From Treponema sp. J25 (lineage in GTDB: Bacteria; Spirochaetota; Spirochaetia; Treponematales; Breznakiellaceae), in the NCBI RefSeq assembly GCF_004343725.1, contig NZ_PTQW01000014.1, forward strand, positions 89,465 to 153,464: a DNA stretch of 64,000 nucleotides. The letters run 5' to 3'. The stretch's first letter is position 1. Every line of letters begins with the position of its first letter. The notes below the pieces were generated by a model, which did no database searches, was not told the DNA's origin, and saw only the letters and a list, made by a program, of their open reading frames with translations. Below, one piece after another: positions 17,377-26,909 of this stretch. The translations under genes and the position numbers were made by a program.

Positions 17377-19713
17377 ATGAAAGACCCTACCACCGTTCTA
17401 ATAGAAAAGATCCAGGAACTTACTACTTCTCTTTCTAGCTATGAACAGGGAGATCTTTTAGGCGCCGCGGATATCCAGGATAGAATTGGGCAGCTATGTA
17501 CGTTTTTAGAGGGAAAGAAATCCCTCGAAAAGCTCCATAGTCTTGTGGCCCACATGCGTCCCCTGGCATGGGCCCTGGCACAACCCAGCTATGAAGAAGA
17601 AGCCCTCAGATTATTACAAGAACTGGTAGAGGGGCTTGAGCTTTTTATTACCGGCCGAATCTCAGGAAAATCCTATGGGGAGCGCATTCGTACCCAGGAA
17701 CCTCTTATTCGTAAATATGAGAAACTATTCCGTACTACTCAATCTTCCAGAACAGAAAAAGGCAACGGTCATGTTCCTACGCCAGGGGAAGGAGGGATTC
17801 TTAACGGTTTTTCCGAAAAAGCGAGCACAACCCCAGAAATCGAAAAGACAAACACACCACCGTCAACAGCCCCATCATTCAGGACAGAAGAAAAACCCGT
17901 GAGACATGGAGAACCATCCTACCCTACCAATTACTTTGATGCCATCATCGAAGATCGCAAATTACTTGAACAGTTTCATACTGAAGCCCAGGAACACCTG
18001 GAAGAAGCCCAGGCTACGCTGGTGGAATTAGAGTACGATGGGACCAACAAAGAACTGTTACACACAATTTTCCGTAATTTTCATACTATTAAGGGATCCA
18101 GTGCCTTTTTAGGATTAAAAAACATCGAAGAAACCGCTCATAGCATCGAAGACCTTTTAGCCATCGTGCGGGATGGGAAACTTATCCTTACAAAGGAACT
18201 CATCGACATCATCTTCTTTGGGATGGAACTGCTTAAAAACCTGTTAGACATCATGGCCGCCCATGAATATCAAAATCGTTCTATGGTCTCATCCTTCAGG
18301 ATGGTCAATATCTATCCCTACATCAGACTTCTTAAAAAGATAAAAGAAGAATATCGATACAAAAAAATTGGAGAAATTCTGGAAGAGGAAGGGAAAATTG
18401 CGCCTGCCATCCTTAAGGAAATCCTTAAAAAACAGGAGAGTAGCGAGAAAAAACTAGGCGAAATCATAATAGAAGAACAAGCCGCCCGACCAGAAGATGT
18501 AGTGGCGGCCCTTAAAAAACAGAGTGATATTGCAAACCGTCTTAAAAGAAGCGCCATCGTTAAAGTTTCCAACGAAAAACTTAATACCCTTATCGATATT
18601 GTTGGAGAGCTGGTCATTAACCAGTCGATGCTTAAACAGGAATTACGGCAACTCCATCTAACCGAAACGGCAGAACGAAGCATCAGCCAGCTTGAAACCA
18701 TCACTACCACCATTAAAAACCTGGTTCTTTCCATGGGAATGGTGCCTATTGCAGAGATCTTTAATAAATTACGGGTTGTTGCCCGTAATACCGCAGAGGA
18801 ACTGGGGAAAAATGTCTATCTTGAAGTGCGGGGAGAAGACACCGAACTCGATCGTAATGTCATCGAAACCATCTACGACCCCCTCCTGCATCTGATTCGC
18901 AACTCTATCGACCACGGCATCGAAGATGGTAAAACCCGGGAAGAGCGAGGGAAAAATCGTTTAGGGAAAATTATCCTGTCCGCTGAACACAAGGGAAGCG
19001 GTATCGAAATCATCGTTCAGGATGATGGACAGGGTATTGATCCTGAGCGGGTACTCCAAAAGGCGGTAGAAAAAGGGATCATTAAAAAAGAAGACACCGC
19101 AACACTAAGTGAACGGGACATTTACAACCTGCTATTCCTTCCAGGGTTTTCCACCGCCGACCAGGTGACCAGTGTATCAGGCCGTGGGGTCGGCCTTGAT
19201 GTGGTTAAAAAGAATCTGGATAGCATCCATGGCCGGGTGGAGGTCCACTCTGAAATGGGGAAGGGAACCTGTTTTACCATAAAACTGCCCCTCACGCTGG
19301 CAATCATCGAAGGCTTTGTTACCCGGGTGGGAGACAATAAGTATGTGTTCCCCTTCTCGTCAATAGAAGAAATCAAGGTGGTACCACCAGAGGAACTGTA
19401 TCTGAGCGAAAACAAAGAGGAAGCCATGATATTCCACCGGGGGATTCATATGCCGGTTATCTTTTCCCATCGGGTATTCCGGGAGCCCCAAAAGAACAGT
19501 AAAGAACAGCTTCTCACCCTTATATTCAATTTTGATCACTCCCATTACTGCGTGGTAGTAGATGAACTTATCGGCAAACAGGAAATCGTCATAAAAAGTA
19601 TCAGTCAGAATATTCTTAAGGATTGTCGTTTTTTCTCAGGCGGAACCATCTTTGGAGATGGAAGTATCGGTTTTGTGGTCGACATGCAGGGTTTTTTGGA
19701 AGCCCTAAAATAG
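17377..19713 (+). CDS. cheA: Chemotaxis histidine kinase CheA (778 aa)
   Basis: Domains in order: an N-terminal helical region (1-180) I do not recognise; a P1 Hpt domain with phospho-His in FRNFHTIKGSSAFLGL (about residue 234); two short MshEN-like repeats (IGEILEEEGKI... and LGEIIIEEQAA..., about 328-385); the dimerisation helices; the ATPase domain with N-box HLIRNSIDHGIE, DDGQGID and GRGVGLDVVK (about 500-625); and a C-terminal CheW-like domain. No CheY-binding P2 domain is obvious; the MshEN-like repeats sit in its place. The kinase phosphorylates CheY and CheB encoded downstream. Ribosome site GGACCTCCT at 17368-17376 is imperfect. Confidence 0.93.
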   Translation: MKDPTTVLIEKIQELTTSLSSYEQGDLLGAADIQDRIGQLCTFLEGKKSLEKLHSLVAHMRPLAWALAQPSYEEEALRLLQELVEGLELFITGRISGKSYGERIRTQEPLIRKYEKLFRTTQSSRTEKGNGHVPTPGEGGILNGFSEKASTTPEIEKTNTPPSTAPSFRTEEKPVRHGEPSYPTNYFDAIIEDRKLLEQFHTEAQEHLEEAQATLVELEYDGTNKELLHTIFRNFHTIKGSSAFLGLKNIEETAHSIEDLLAIVRDGKLILTKELIDIIFFGMELLKNLLDIMAAHEYQNRSMVSSFRMVNIYPYIRLLKKIKEEYRYKKIGEILEEEGKIAPAILKEILKKQESSEKKLGEIIIEEQAARPEDVVAALKKQSDIANRLKRSAIVKVSNEKLNTLIDIVGELVINQSMLKQELRQLHLTETAERSISQLETITTTIKNLVLSMGMVPIAEIFNKLRVVARNTAEELGKNVYLEVRGEDTELDRNVIETIYDPLLHLIRNSIDHGIEDGKTREERGKNRLGKIILSAEHKGSGIEIIVQDDGQGIDPERVLQKAVEKGIIKKEDTATLSERDIYNLLFLPGFSTADQVTSVSGRGVGLDVVKKNLDSIHGRVEVHSEMGKGTCFTIKLPLTLAIIEGFVTRVGDNKYVFPFSSIEEIKVVPPEELYLSENKEEAMIFHRGIHMPVIFSHRVFREPQKNSKEQLLTLIFNFDHSHYCVVVDELIGKQEIVIKSISQNILKDCRFFSGGTIFGDGSIGFVVDMQGFLEALK

Positions 19714-19725
19714 CAAGGAGGTCCC

Positions 19726-20097
19726 ATGAAAAAGGCTATTCTTATTGCAGATGATTCAGACGTGATCCGGAGTATTGTAGAACAGACCCTCCGGCTTTAT
19801 CACTATGAAAACATCATCACCGCCATAGATGGGCAGGATGCCCTGGAAAAAGCAAAGGCCCACCAGAATGAAATAGCCCTTTTTGTCTTCGATGTAAACA
19901 TGCCCCGGATGGATGGTATCCAGCTTGTAGAAGAGGTGCGCAAGTTCGATACCACCACCCCTATCATCATGCTGACCACTGAAACTGACAAGGCCAAGAT
20001 GATGGCTGCCCGAGAACGGGGCGCTACCGGGTGGATTATCAAACCCTTCCAGGGGGACAAATTCATCCGGGTAGTAGAAATGTACGTAAAATCTTAA
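19726..20097 (+). CDS. cheY: Chemotaxis response regulator CheY
   Basis: A single receiver domain of 123 residues. The acidic pair in IADDSD (residues 9-10), phospho-Asp in FVFDVNMPRMDG (about 57), Thr in MLTTETD and Lys in IIKPFQ are all present, so it should be phosphorylated by CheA. The surface helix lacks nothing obvious for FliM binding, though flagellar genes are not in the window. Strong ribosome site AGGAGG; 12 bases after cheA. Confidence 0.92.
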   Translation: MKKAILIADDSDVIRSIVEQTLRLYHYENIITAIDGQDALEKAKAHQNEIALFVFDVNMPRMDGIQLVEEVRKFDTTTPIIMLTTETDKAKMMAARERGATGWIIKPFQGDKFIRVVEMYVKS

Positions 20098-20110
20098 AGG
20101 AGCATGCGGT

Positions 20111-20596
20111 ATGGCAGGAACAACCAATAAATATCTCCTGTTTACCATAGAAAAAGAACGCTATGGTATCCCTATTGGGAAAGTGCAGGAGGTTATTCGG
20201 TACACCCCCATCACCCCTCTTCATGAAACAAGCCAGTTTTTAAAGGGGGTGATCAATCTGCGGGGTCGCATTATCCCCGTAATTGATATGCGTCTAAAAT
20301 TTAATCTTCCCGAAAAGGCCTACACGGATCGCACCGTATTTATCATTGTAGAAATTCTGGGCACCCGGGAGGTAAGTCACATTGGTATCGCCGTTGATGC
20401 GGTCCAGGAGGTGGTAGATATTCCAGAGGATCTCATCAACCGGACGCCTGAGATCGGCTTTAAGTTCAAAAGCAAATATTTGCAGGGAATCGCCCAATTA
20501 AATGACCGGATGGTGATGATACTGAATCTGGATGCAATTCTTTCTACCGACGAGGTAGTAGAATTGCAACAAAACCTAACCGAGAAGGCTGGATAA
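20111..20596 (+). CDS. cheW: Chemotaxis coupling protein CheW
   Basis: A 161-residue single CheW domain: [22 protein letters not shown], then the conserved [18 protein letters not shown] block and a C-terminal [14 protein letters not shown]. It couples the receptor to CheA. It lies between cheY and the receptor gene with good ribosome sites. Confidence 0.93.
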   Translation: MAGTTNKYLLFTIEKERYGIPIGKVQEVIRYTPITPLHETSQFLKGVINLRGRIIPVIDMRLKFNLPEKAYTDRTVFIIVEILGTREVSHIGIAVDAVQEVVDIPEDLINRTPEIGFKFKSKYLQGIAQLNDRMVMILNLDAILSTDEVVELQQNLTEKAG

Positions 20597-20607
20597 GGAG
20601 GAAAAGG

Positions 20608-22332
20608 ATGTTTGGGAAACTCAGTTTACGGGTAAAAATATTATTTGGCTACGGCCTGGTTATACTTATTGCCGCCATCATAGGAAGCATAGGATGGCTT
20701 GGCCTGGAAGGATTGGGAAAAGAAATCCATACTATGGGAGAAATTTCCATTCCTTCTATCGTAAATATAGAAACCATCGTGGTCCGGATGGAACGCATTA
20801 AAGTAGCCATTCGCACCCTCTGCTCCCCTTATGCAACACAAGAAGATATCCAGCGCCAATTTGACAACATTGAAAAAGCCCGCACCGAATACCGAGCCGC
20901 TCTGGCAGAATACGAAAAAGCTTCCAAGACACCGCAAGAAGAAAATCTTTACCGAGATATGCTACAAAAAATAGAAGCCTCTGCAAAAGAAAACAACGCG
21001 ATCATCGAAGATGCCAAAAAGTTGTTACAGATGGATCAGGGGGCCGCCCGGGACCGGCTTATACAGGACATAAATCAGCGGGCCCTATCGGGGTCTAACC
21101 GAGAAGCCTTTGATGCTATGATAACCGCGGCAAATAAACTTCTTGAATATATAAAGACCTATTATGGGAAAGAACGGGTTAGCCAGAGCATCTCTCTTTC
21201 CGAGAGACTCATTCTCATCATTCAAGTAGCTCTAGTCACTGGCGTACTCCTGGCTATTACCCTTGGCCTTCTTATCACCAACTCCATTAGCCGTCCCATG
21301 AACAAGAGTAGCCGGGAACTTACCCTTTCGAGCGACAATCTGGAAGGAGCGGCGAACCAGATTGCGTCGGCCAGCCAGGAACTTTCAAGTGGGGCAAGCG
21401 AACTGGCAAGTTCCGTGGAAGAAATCACCAGTAGCATGGAAGAACTGCAGTCCATCATTGAAAGCAACACCAAGAGCGTAAACGAAGCGGAACTCCTCAT
21501 GAAAGAAACCGCCAGTGCCGCCGCCGCAAGCAGCACCCGCACCGAAGAACTCCTTACCATGATGCAGGAAATCAGCGAAAACAGTCGCAAGGTGGTTAAG
21601 ATTAACAAGGTTATCGACGACATTGCTTTCCAGACCTCTATCCTCGCCTTGAACGCGGCGGTAGAGGCCGCCCGGGCCGGTGAGGCGGGTCGGGGTTTCG
21701 CGGTGGTGGCAGACCAGGTAAAGGCCCTGGCGCAGAAAAGCGCCGAAGCCTCCAGCGAAACCAGCGAACTTATCGAAACCGTGGTTTCAAACATTGAAAA
21801 AGGAACCCAGCGGACCCAGGAAGTGACCACGGATGTAAAGAAAGTAAGCGAGGCCGCAAATAAAGTAAACATCCTGCTCGACGAAATTAACCGGGCCTTT
21901 AAAGAACAGAGTAAGGGAGCCAGCCAGGTAACCAAGGCCATTAGCCAGGTAAATACGGTGGTCCAGCAAACCGCCGCTTCCAGCGAAGAAACCGCCTCGG
22001 CAGGGGAAGAACTCCTTTCTCAGGTAGAACAATTGCGGAGTATTGTGGATACCCTGAACCGGATTACCAATGGGAGCAAAAAACAACAAAAGGAGGGGGG
22101 TGAAACAGAAGAGCCCCAGGGGAAAAGGGAGAAAAAATCCCTATCTCGCATAGGGGCTAACGGGAATACCCAGAGGAACAAATCGGCCCAGAACCTTACA
22201 AGAACCATTCACGAAGAACTAGAAAGTGTTCACCACGAAGGCCATGGTTCAGGAAATGGAAAGGAAACCGATGAGGTGGAACGGATTAGCCCTGAGAAGG
22301 TGATTCCTCTGGAAGATTTTAAGGACTTTTAA
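20608..22332 (+). CDS. Methyl-accepting chemotaxis protein (574 aa)
   Basis: A membrane helix at about residues 11-32, a helical periplasmic region of about 160 residues (four-helix-bundle type) and a second membrane helix at about 203-226. A short linker leads into the cytoplasmic coiled coil; I see no clear HAMP domain. The signalling tip contains [20 protein letters not shown] followed by [15 protein letters not shown]. Gln/Glu pairs along the coil are likely methylation sites for CheR. The last 80 residues are polar and disordered and lack an NWETF-like CheR tether. It is embedded between cheW and cheR, so it is probably the dedicated receptor of this operon. Confidence 0.92.
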   Translation: MFGKLSLRVKILFGYGLVILIAAIIGSIGWLGLEGLGKEIHTMGEISIPSIVNIETIVVRMERIKVAIRTLCSPYATQEDIQRQFDNIEKARTEYRAALAEYEKASKTPQEENLYRDMLQKIEASAKENNAIIEDAKKLLQMDQGAARDRLIQDINQRALSGSNREAFDAMITAANKLLEYIKTYYGKERVSQSISLSERLILIIQVALVTGVLLAITLGLLITNSISRPMNKSSRELTLSSDNLEGAANQIASASQELSSGASELASSVEEITSSMEELQSIIESNTKSVNEAELLMKETASAAAASSTRTEELLTMMQEISENSRKVVKINKVIDDIAFQTSILALNAAVEAARAGEAGRGFAVVADQVKALAQKSAEASSETSELIETVVSNIEKGTQRTQEVTTDVKKVSEAANKVNILLDEINRAFKEQSKGASQVTKAISQVNTVVQQTAASSEETASAGEELLSQVEQLRSIVDTLNRITNGSKKQQKEGGETEEPQGKREKKSLSRIGANGNTQRNKSAQNLTRTIHEELESVHHEGHGSGNGKETDEVERISPEKVIPLEDFKDF

Positions 22333-22333
22333 G

Positions 22334-23191
22334 GTGAACTACCCAGGGCCAGTAGGAAATATGCGTAGATCCTCTGAATTAACGGATGAACTTTTTAAAG
22401 GATTCCAGAATTATTTGTATTACCATACGGGAATTACTATCCGGGATAACAAGAAGTACCTGGTGGAATATCGGTTGCAACGGTACATCGGGGAAGATAA
22501 ACCGTACAAGTCTTTCTCTGATTTGTACCGGGCCCTGGAGCAAAAAAAGGACCCCCAGCTTGAACGGATTGTCATTAATAGTCTTACCACCAATTACACC
22601 TATTTTTTTCGAGAAAAAGTGCATTTCCGTTTTCTTGAGTATTACCTTAAAACCTATGGCTCTGGGCAAAGCTATATCCGGCTGTGGAGTGCCGGCTGTT
22701 CTTCAGGAGAAGAAGCCTATAGTATGGCAATTACCTGTCTTGAAGCAGGGTATGCATATCCAGAAAAGGATATTCGTATTCTTGCTACCGACATATCAGA
22801 AAGGGTACTGAAAAAAGCAAAAGAAGCAACCTATCACTATTCGAGTTTGCACGGCGAATTATCGGATTCTCAAATTCGTCGCTATTTTCAGTTTAACAAA
22901 AAAACAAAGGAATTTTCCGTACAGGATTTTGTTCGTTCCCTTGTAGTAATACGGGAACTCAACTTGATGGATATCTTCCCCTTCTCCCGGCAATTCGATG
23001 TAATCTTTCTTAGAAATGTTCTTATCTATTTTAACGCTCAGGAGAAAGAACAGATCTTAGAAAAAATGTATGACGTTTTAAAAAACAAGGGGTACCTGGT
23101 ATTAGGTTTATCAGAAAGTCTTGTTGGATTACACCATAATTTTCAGCCCCTTAATTATTCCATTTACCGCAAAGGAGGGAATACCCCATGA
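22334..23191 (+). CDS. cheR: Chemotaxis protein methyltransferase CheR
   Basis: An N-terminal helical domain (to about residue 90) and a SAM-binding methyltransferase domain with LWSAGCSSGEEAYS and ILATDIS; FDVIFLRNVLIYF is the conserved catalytic-side block. It methylates glutamates on the receptor. The reported start is a GTG one base after the mcp stop; an ATG at 22361 with AGGA just upstream is equally possible and gives 276 residues. It overlaps cheD by 4 bases (ATGA). Confidence 0.92.
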   Translation: MNYPGPVGNMRRSSELTDELFKGFQNYLYYHTGITIRDNKKYLVEYRLQRYIGEDKPYKSFSDLYRALEQKKDPQLERIVINSLTTNYTYFFREKVHFRFLEYYLKTYGSGQSYIRLWSAGCSSGEEAYSMAITCLEAGYAYPEKDIRILATDISERVLKKAKEATYHYSSLHGELSDSQIRRYFQFNKKTKEFSVQDFVRSLVVIRELNLMDIFPFSRQFDVIFLRNVLIYFNAQEKEQILEKMYDVLKNKGYLVLGLSESLVGLHHNFQPLNYSIYRKGGNTP

Positions 23192-23733
23192 TAACCTATG
23201 CATCCCAGGAAAAAGCGATTTGTTTTAATTTTCAACCAGAACGATTGACCGAATATTTTTTGAATCCGGGAGAACTCATATTCACCAAACGACCGGCAAT
23301 CCTTAAAACGGTCCTCGGATCATGTGTCGCGGTCTGTCTGTATGACACCGTACATCGATGGGGCGCCATGTGTCACTACCTTTTACCAGTAGCCCCATCG
23401 GATATGCACCGAAGCACTAAGTATGGAGATATCGCTATTAAGGTTCTGTTGAATCGATTTTTAATAAAGCATGGATCCTGTCGAGAAAATCTTGTTGCCA
23501 CCATTGTCGGCGGGGCCTTTATCGTTTTTGACGAACGGGAAATCTTTTTTATAGGTGATAAAAATGTGGAAATCGCCGAAACTCTTTTAAGAAAAGAAAA
23601 GATTCGGATCATTGCCCGCTACACTGGTGGAGAAAGCGGTAGACGGGTCTTTTTTAATACCCTGAACAACAAGATTGTTGTTCATAATTTGTATGAAATC
23701 GATATGGATGATCTTTATAATCCTGATTTTTAA
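23188..23733 (+). CDS. cheD: Chemoreceptor glutamine deamidase CheD
   Basis: Contains the CheD signature LKTVLGSCVAVCLYD with the catalytic Cys and AMCHYLLP with the catalytic His, then GGA and the C-terminal Thr region. It deamidates receptor glutamines and can interact with CheC or CheX type phosphatases, none of which is encoded here. Coupled to cheR by a 4-base overlap. Residues 1-30 are longer than in many CheD proteins. Confidence 0.92.
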   Translation: MITYASQEKAICFNFQPERLTEYFLNPGELIFTKRPAILKTVLGSCVAVCLYDTVHRWGAMCHYLLPVAPSDMHRSTKYGDIAIKVLLNRFLIKHGSCRENLVATIVGGAFIVFDEREIFFIGDKNVEIAETLLRKEKIRIIARYTGGESGRRVFFNTLNNKIVVHNLYEIDMDDLYNPDF

Positions 23734-23762
23734 AATTTTGGGGAGAGCAAAAAGATACAGTG

Positions 23763-24941
23763 ATGGGGAAAATAAGGGTTCTGATTGTCGATGATTCTGC
23801 TATTGTTCGGGATGTGTTATCCCGAGCGATAGAAGGGGTTCCCGATATGGAACTGGTGGGCACCGCTCCAGATCCCTTCGTGGCCCGGGATAAGATAGTA
23901 CAGCTTAAACCCGATGTGATTACCCTGGATATCGAAATGCCCCGGATGGATGGGCTTACCTTTCTTGAGCGGCTCATGCACTACTTTCCCCTACCCGTTA
24001 TTATTGTAAGTTCCGTAACAACCCATGATCCGTATGCGGCAATCAAGGCCCTCCAACTGGGAGCCTTTGATGTGGTCAACAAACCCGGAGGGAGCATTAC
24101 CATTGAAGAAGTAAAAGAAGAGGTGCTGCAAAAAATCCGGGCCGCCTACGAAGAAGGGGAACAGTTTATCAATAAAATACGATCCGTTGTTGCGGGGCCC
24201 CTTCAGGATAGGTCCAGGCATCCAGCACCGCCGTATTCCTCCTTTCCTCCGCAGGATATTGCACAGATAACCAAACTACCCGGCTCTTCCCCGGTTGCGG
24301 GGAAGAGCTCGGGAAGCTCCACCGGTACAGCGGGGACACCGAGCCGCTCCCATCTTACCCAGGTTACCACCACCGAAAAACTCATTGCTATTGGGGCCTC
24401 CACCGGGGGAACGGTTGCTCTAGAAAGCATATTCCGGCAACTTCCGGCCCACCTGCCGCCCCTGTTGGTGGTGCAACACATGCCTGCAAACTTTACCCGC
24501 CAGTTTGCTCAGCGCCTTAACGAAATCAGCGCCCTCCAGGTAAAAGAAGCAGAAGATGAGGAGCTTATAGAAGCAGGAACGGCCTACGTCGCCCCCGGGG
24601 GCTACCACATGGAGATCCGCCGCAAGGGGGCATCCCTTTTCATTCACCTAAACCAAAAAGAACGGGTCCACTATCAGCGGCCCGCGGTGGATCCCCTTTT
24701 TTATTCGGTGGCCCAGGAGGTGGGGAAAAATGCCCTGGGAATTCTGCTTACGGGCATGGGACGGGATGGAGCAGCGGGGCTTCTGGCTATGAAAGAATCG
24801 GGGGCCCGGACCCTTGCCCAGGACGAGGCCAGTTCCATCGTCTGGGGTATGCCTCGGGCTGCGGTAGAGCTAGGGGCGGCCCACAAGGTACTGGATCTTA
24901 CGGCGATTCCCCCGGAAATTATAGCCTTTAGCGGCTCGTAA
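23763..24941 (+). CDS. cheB: Chemotaxis protein-glutamate methylesterase CheB
   Basis: An N-terminal receiver (DDSAIVRD, phospho-Asp in ITLDIEMPRMDG, Lys in NKPGG), a Pro/Ser-rich linker (about 150-200) and a C-terminal methylesterase domain with the catalytic Ser in IGASTGGT, His in QHMPANFT and Asp in TGMGRDGAAG. It removes methyl groups from receptors and can deamidate them. A GTG at 23760 precedes the ATG at 23763; I use the ATG. Last gene of the operon. Confidence 0.93.
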   Translation: MGKIRVLIVDDSAIVRDVLSRAIEGVPDMELVGTAPDPFVARDKIVQLKPDVITLDIEMPRMDGLTFLERLMHYFPLPVIIVSSVTTHDPYAAIKALQLGAFDVVNKPGGSITIEEVKEEVLQKIRAAYEEGEQFINKIRSVVAGPLQDRSRHPAPPYSSFPPQDIAQITKLPGSSPVAGKSSGSSTGTAGTPSRSHLTQVTTTEKLIAIGASTGGTVALESIFRQLPAHLPPLLVVQHMPANFTRQFAQRLNEISALQVKEAEDEELIEAGTAYVAPGGYHMEIRRKGASLFIHLNQKERVHYQRPAVDPLFYSVAQEVGKNALGILLTGMGRDGAAGLLAMKESGARTLAQDEASSIVWGMPRAAVELGAAHKVLDLTAIPPEIIAFSGS

Positions 24942-25226
24942 AAAGTCGTGACCTTTGTTCAGTCCTTCGGTCGTAGGAGATCCTTTTATAAAGTTACCAG
25001 ACAACAATTTTTGATATCTCCTTGCAGACCCTTCAAGCTCCATACTCCAAAGGACCTTTTTTCAAAGGAACCGCTACCAGTAAGCCAAGCTCACCTCTTT
25101 ATTTTGTAAAGAGATGGTTATGGCAGCGGATATCACCAAGCCAAGAACCTTTTTATTTTGCGAAAATACAGTCCTAGTAGGTGATACGGTTATAGCAGCG
25201 GGTGCCCTATACTTCCACTTTTCCCC
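24942..25226. repeat. Intergenic region with imperfect direct repeats
   Basis: Two related units lie at about 25084-25135 and 25138-25200. Each begins CCAAG, passes through a TTTATTTTG block, and ends GGTTATGGCAGCGG or GGTTATAGCAGCGG. A partial third unit may precede them. No coding frame or known RNA is recognised. The function is unknown. Confidence 0.4.
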
Positions 25227-25283
25227 TTGACAAAATCAACGGTTGCCTTATTATATATCTTAGTGATATCAAAATGATATCAC
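25227..25283 (+). promoter_or_regulatory. Promoter with perfect inverted-repeat operator before the SPFH gene
   Basis: TTGACA (25227-25232) with an AT-rich -10 (TTATAT/TATATA, 25251-25257). Immediately downstream is a perfect inverted repeat GTGATATC-AAAAT-GATATCAC (25263-25283), placed where a bound repressor would block transcription start. The ribbon-helix-helix protein encoded after the SPFH gene is the likely ligand (inference). Confidence 0.65.
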
Positions 25284-25330
25284 ACTACTATCTTAATCAG
25301 AATCCCTCATGGGGAAAGAAGGAGGAACCC

Positions 25331-26320
25331 ATGCGTACGTCAGGTCAGAACGAGGAACGCCCTGCCCCCTATTGGGCGGGAATGCCCATGCTCATCGGAA
25401 ACATTACCCTTACCGCAGGCACCGTGGCGCTTTTCATTTATGGTTCCATACAGGCCGATAAACAGCTTACTCTACAGGCTATTCTGATGATGAGCCTCGG
25501 CGGCCTCTACGGTTTTATCCTGGGGCCCCTGGTGTTTACGGGGCTTCGGATTCTTAAACCCAACGAAGCCCTCGTTCTTACCCTATTTGGGAAATATTAT
25601 GGGACCCTTAAAGGTCCGGGCTTTTTCTGGGTTACCCCCTTTGTGCAAGCCGTGGCCCCCGTCCCTGTAAAACCCTCTACCGCCCAGGTGCCCCTTGAAA
25701 AAACTACCCCCGGCCGAGGAGAAGGGGTAAACAAAAGAATATCCCTTAAGGTCCTTACCCTGGATAACGAAAAACAAAAAATCAACGACGCCCTCGGTAA
25801 TCCTATCATTATCGGGATTGTGGTGGTCTGGCGGGTCATAGACACGGCAAAGGCGGTCTTTAACGTGGATAACTACGTAGAGTACCTTTCCATTCAGTGC
25901 GATTCGGCCCTGCGGAATATCGTCCGGCTGTATCCCTATGATTCACCCGATGAGGAGAACGAAAAATCCCTGCGGGGCAGCAGTCAGGAAATCGCAGAGC
26001 GCCTTAAAGCGGAAATACAACAAAAGGTAGACATCGCGGGCCTGGAGATTATCGAAGCCCGGATTACCCACCTTTCCTATGCCCCAGAAATTGCCACGGC
26101 GATGCTCCAAAAACAGCAGGCGACCGCGGTGGTTGCCGCCCGCCAGCTTATTGTGGAAGGGGCGGTGGGCATGGTAGAAATGGCCCTGGAAAAGCTAAGC
26201 CAGCGACAAATCATCAACCTGGATGAAGAACGGAAGGCCGCCATGGTAAGCAACCTCCTGGTAGTGCTCTGTGCCAACCGGGAGGCCCAGCCGGTAGTCA
26301 ACACGGGAACCCTGTACTAG
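25331..26320 (+). CDS. SPFH/band-7 domain membrane protein (329 aa)
   Basis: The ATG at 25331 has an ideal ribosome site (GGAGGAACCC) and lies after the promoter, which decides the start although the frame is open from 25202. Two hydrophobic segments (about 18-40 and 46-74) anchor the protein. An SPFH domain follows: LKPNEALVLTLFGKYYGTLKGPGFFWV, then SLKVLTLDN and the helical ARITHLSYAPEIATAMLQKQQA region typical of prohibitin/slipin-like proteins. Such proteins form oligomeric membrane scaffolds. A ribbon-helix-helix gene follows 234 bases downstream on the same strand. Confidence 0.85.
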   Translation: MRTSGQNEERPAPYWAGMPMLIGNITLTAGTVALFIYGSIQADKQLTLQAILMMSLGGLYGFILGPLVFTGLRILKPNEALVLTLFGKYYGTLKGPGFFWVTPFVQAVAPVPVKPSTAQVPLEKTTPGRGEGVNKRISLKVLTLDNEKQKINDALGNPIIIGIVVVWRVIDTAKAVFNVDNYVEYLSIQCDSALRNIVRLYPYDSPDEENEKSLRGSSQEIAERLKAEIQQKVDIAGLEIIEARITHLSYAPEIATAMLQKQQATAVVAARQLIVEGAVGMVEMALEKLSQRQIINLDEERKAAMVSNLLVVLCANREAQPVVNTGTLY

Positions 26321-26554
26321 GGTACCCGGTACGAGGGGATATTCAAATCATTGGCCAGGCCCCGGGGGAAAGGGACATCAGCCCCCCTGAGGAAGGAGTG
26401 CCAGAGATGTGGGCGCGGCGATGGTGATGGGATAGCACACCAGGGGGCATGGCCAGGGACATGGTAAAAACACCTGTGCGGCAGTTTCGTTAAAGACAAA
26501 ACCGGGCTCGCCAGAGAGGCTGAGATACGATTGAAGCGTAAGAGGCAGGAAGCT

Positions 26555-26785
26555 ATGGCAGAAAAGGACGACAAAAAGAAACAGATTATCCTCCGTATCT
26601 CCCCTGCCCTGTGGGAAGAACTGGCCGCCTGGGCAGAAGACGAGTTTCGTTCTATTAACGGACAAATAGAATATCTTCTTACCGAATGCGTCCGGCAGCG
26701 ACGGAAAAAGAACTTCCCCCGGCTCCCAGAAAAGGATGAAATTTCTCAAGGGGAACAACAAAAGAGCGAAACAGAGGAACCTTAG
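26555..26785 (+). CDS. Arc-type ribbon-helix-helix DNA-binding protein (76 aa)
   Basis: KKQIILRISPALWEELAAWA followed by DEFRSINGQIEYLLTECV is the beta-strand/helix/helix plan of Arc/MetJ-type ribbon-helix-helix proteins. The ATG at 26555 has AGGCAGGA upstream; a TTG at 26531 is less likely. The acidic tail is disordered. The 234 bases between the SPFH stop and this start contain nothing I can name. The natural target is the GTGATATC inverted repeat at 25263-25283. Confidence 0.8.
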   Translation: MAEKDDKKKQIILRISPALWEELAAWAEDEFRSINGQIEYLLTECVRQRRKKNFPRLPEKDEISQGEQQKSETEEP

Positions 26786-26909
26786 GAAAAGCCCCCTTCT
26801 TTTTTATGAATCCTTTTGATATGGAGGATTTTTATCAGTATATTCACCTATAGAGGTTTACCCCCGGGCGCCGTATGGGCCCGGTTACACCATCATGCAA
26901 GGAGCATGT

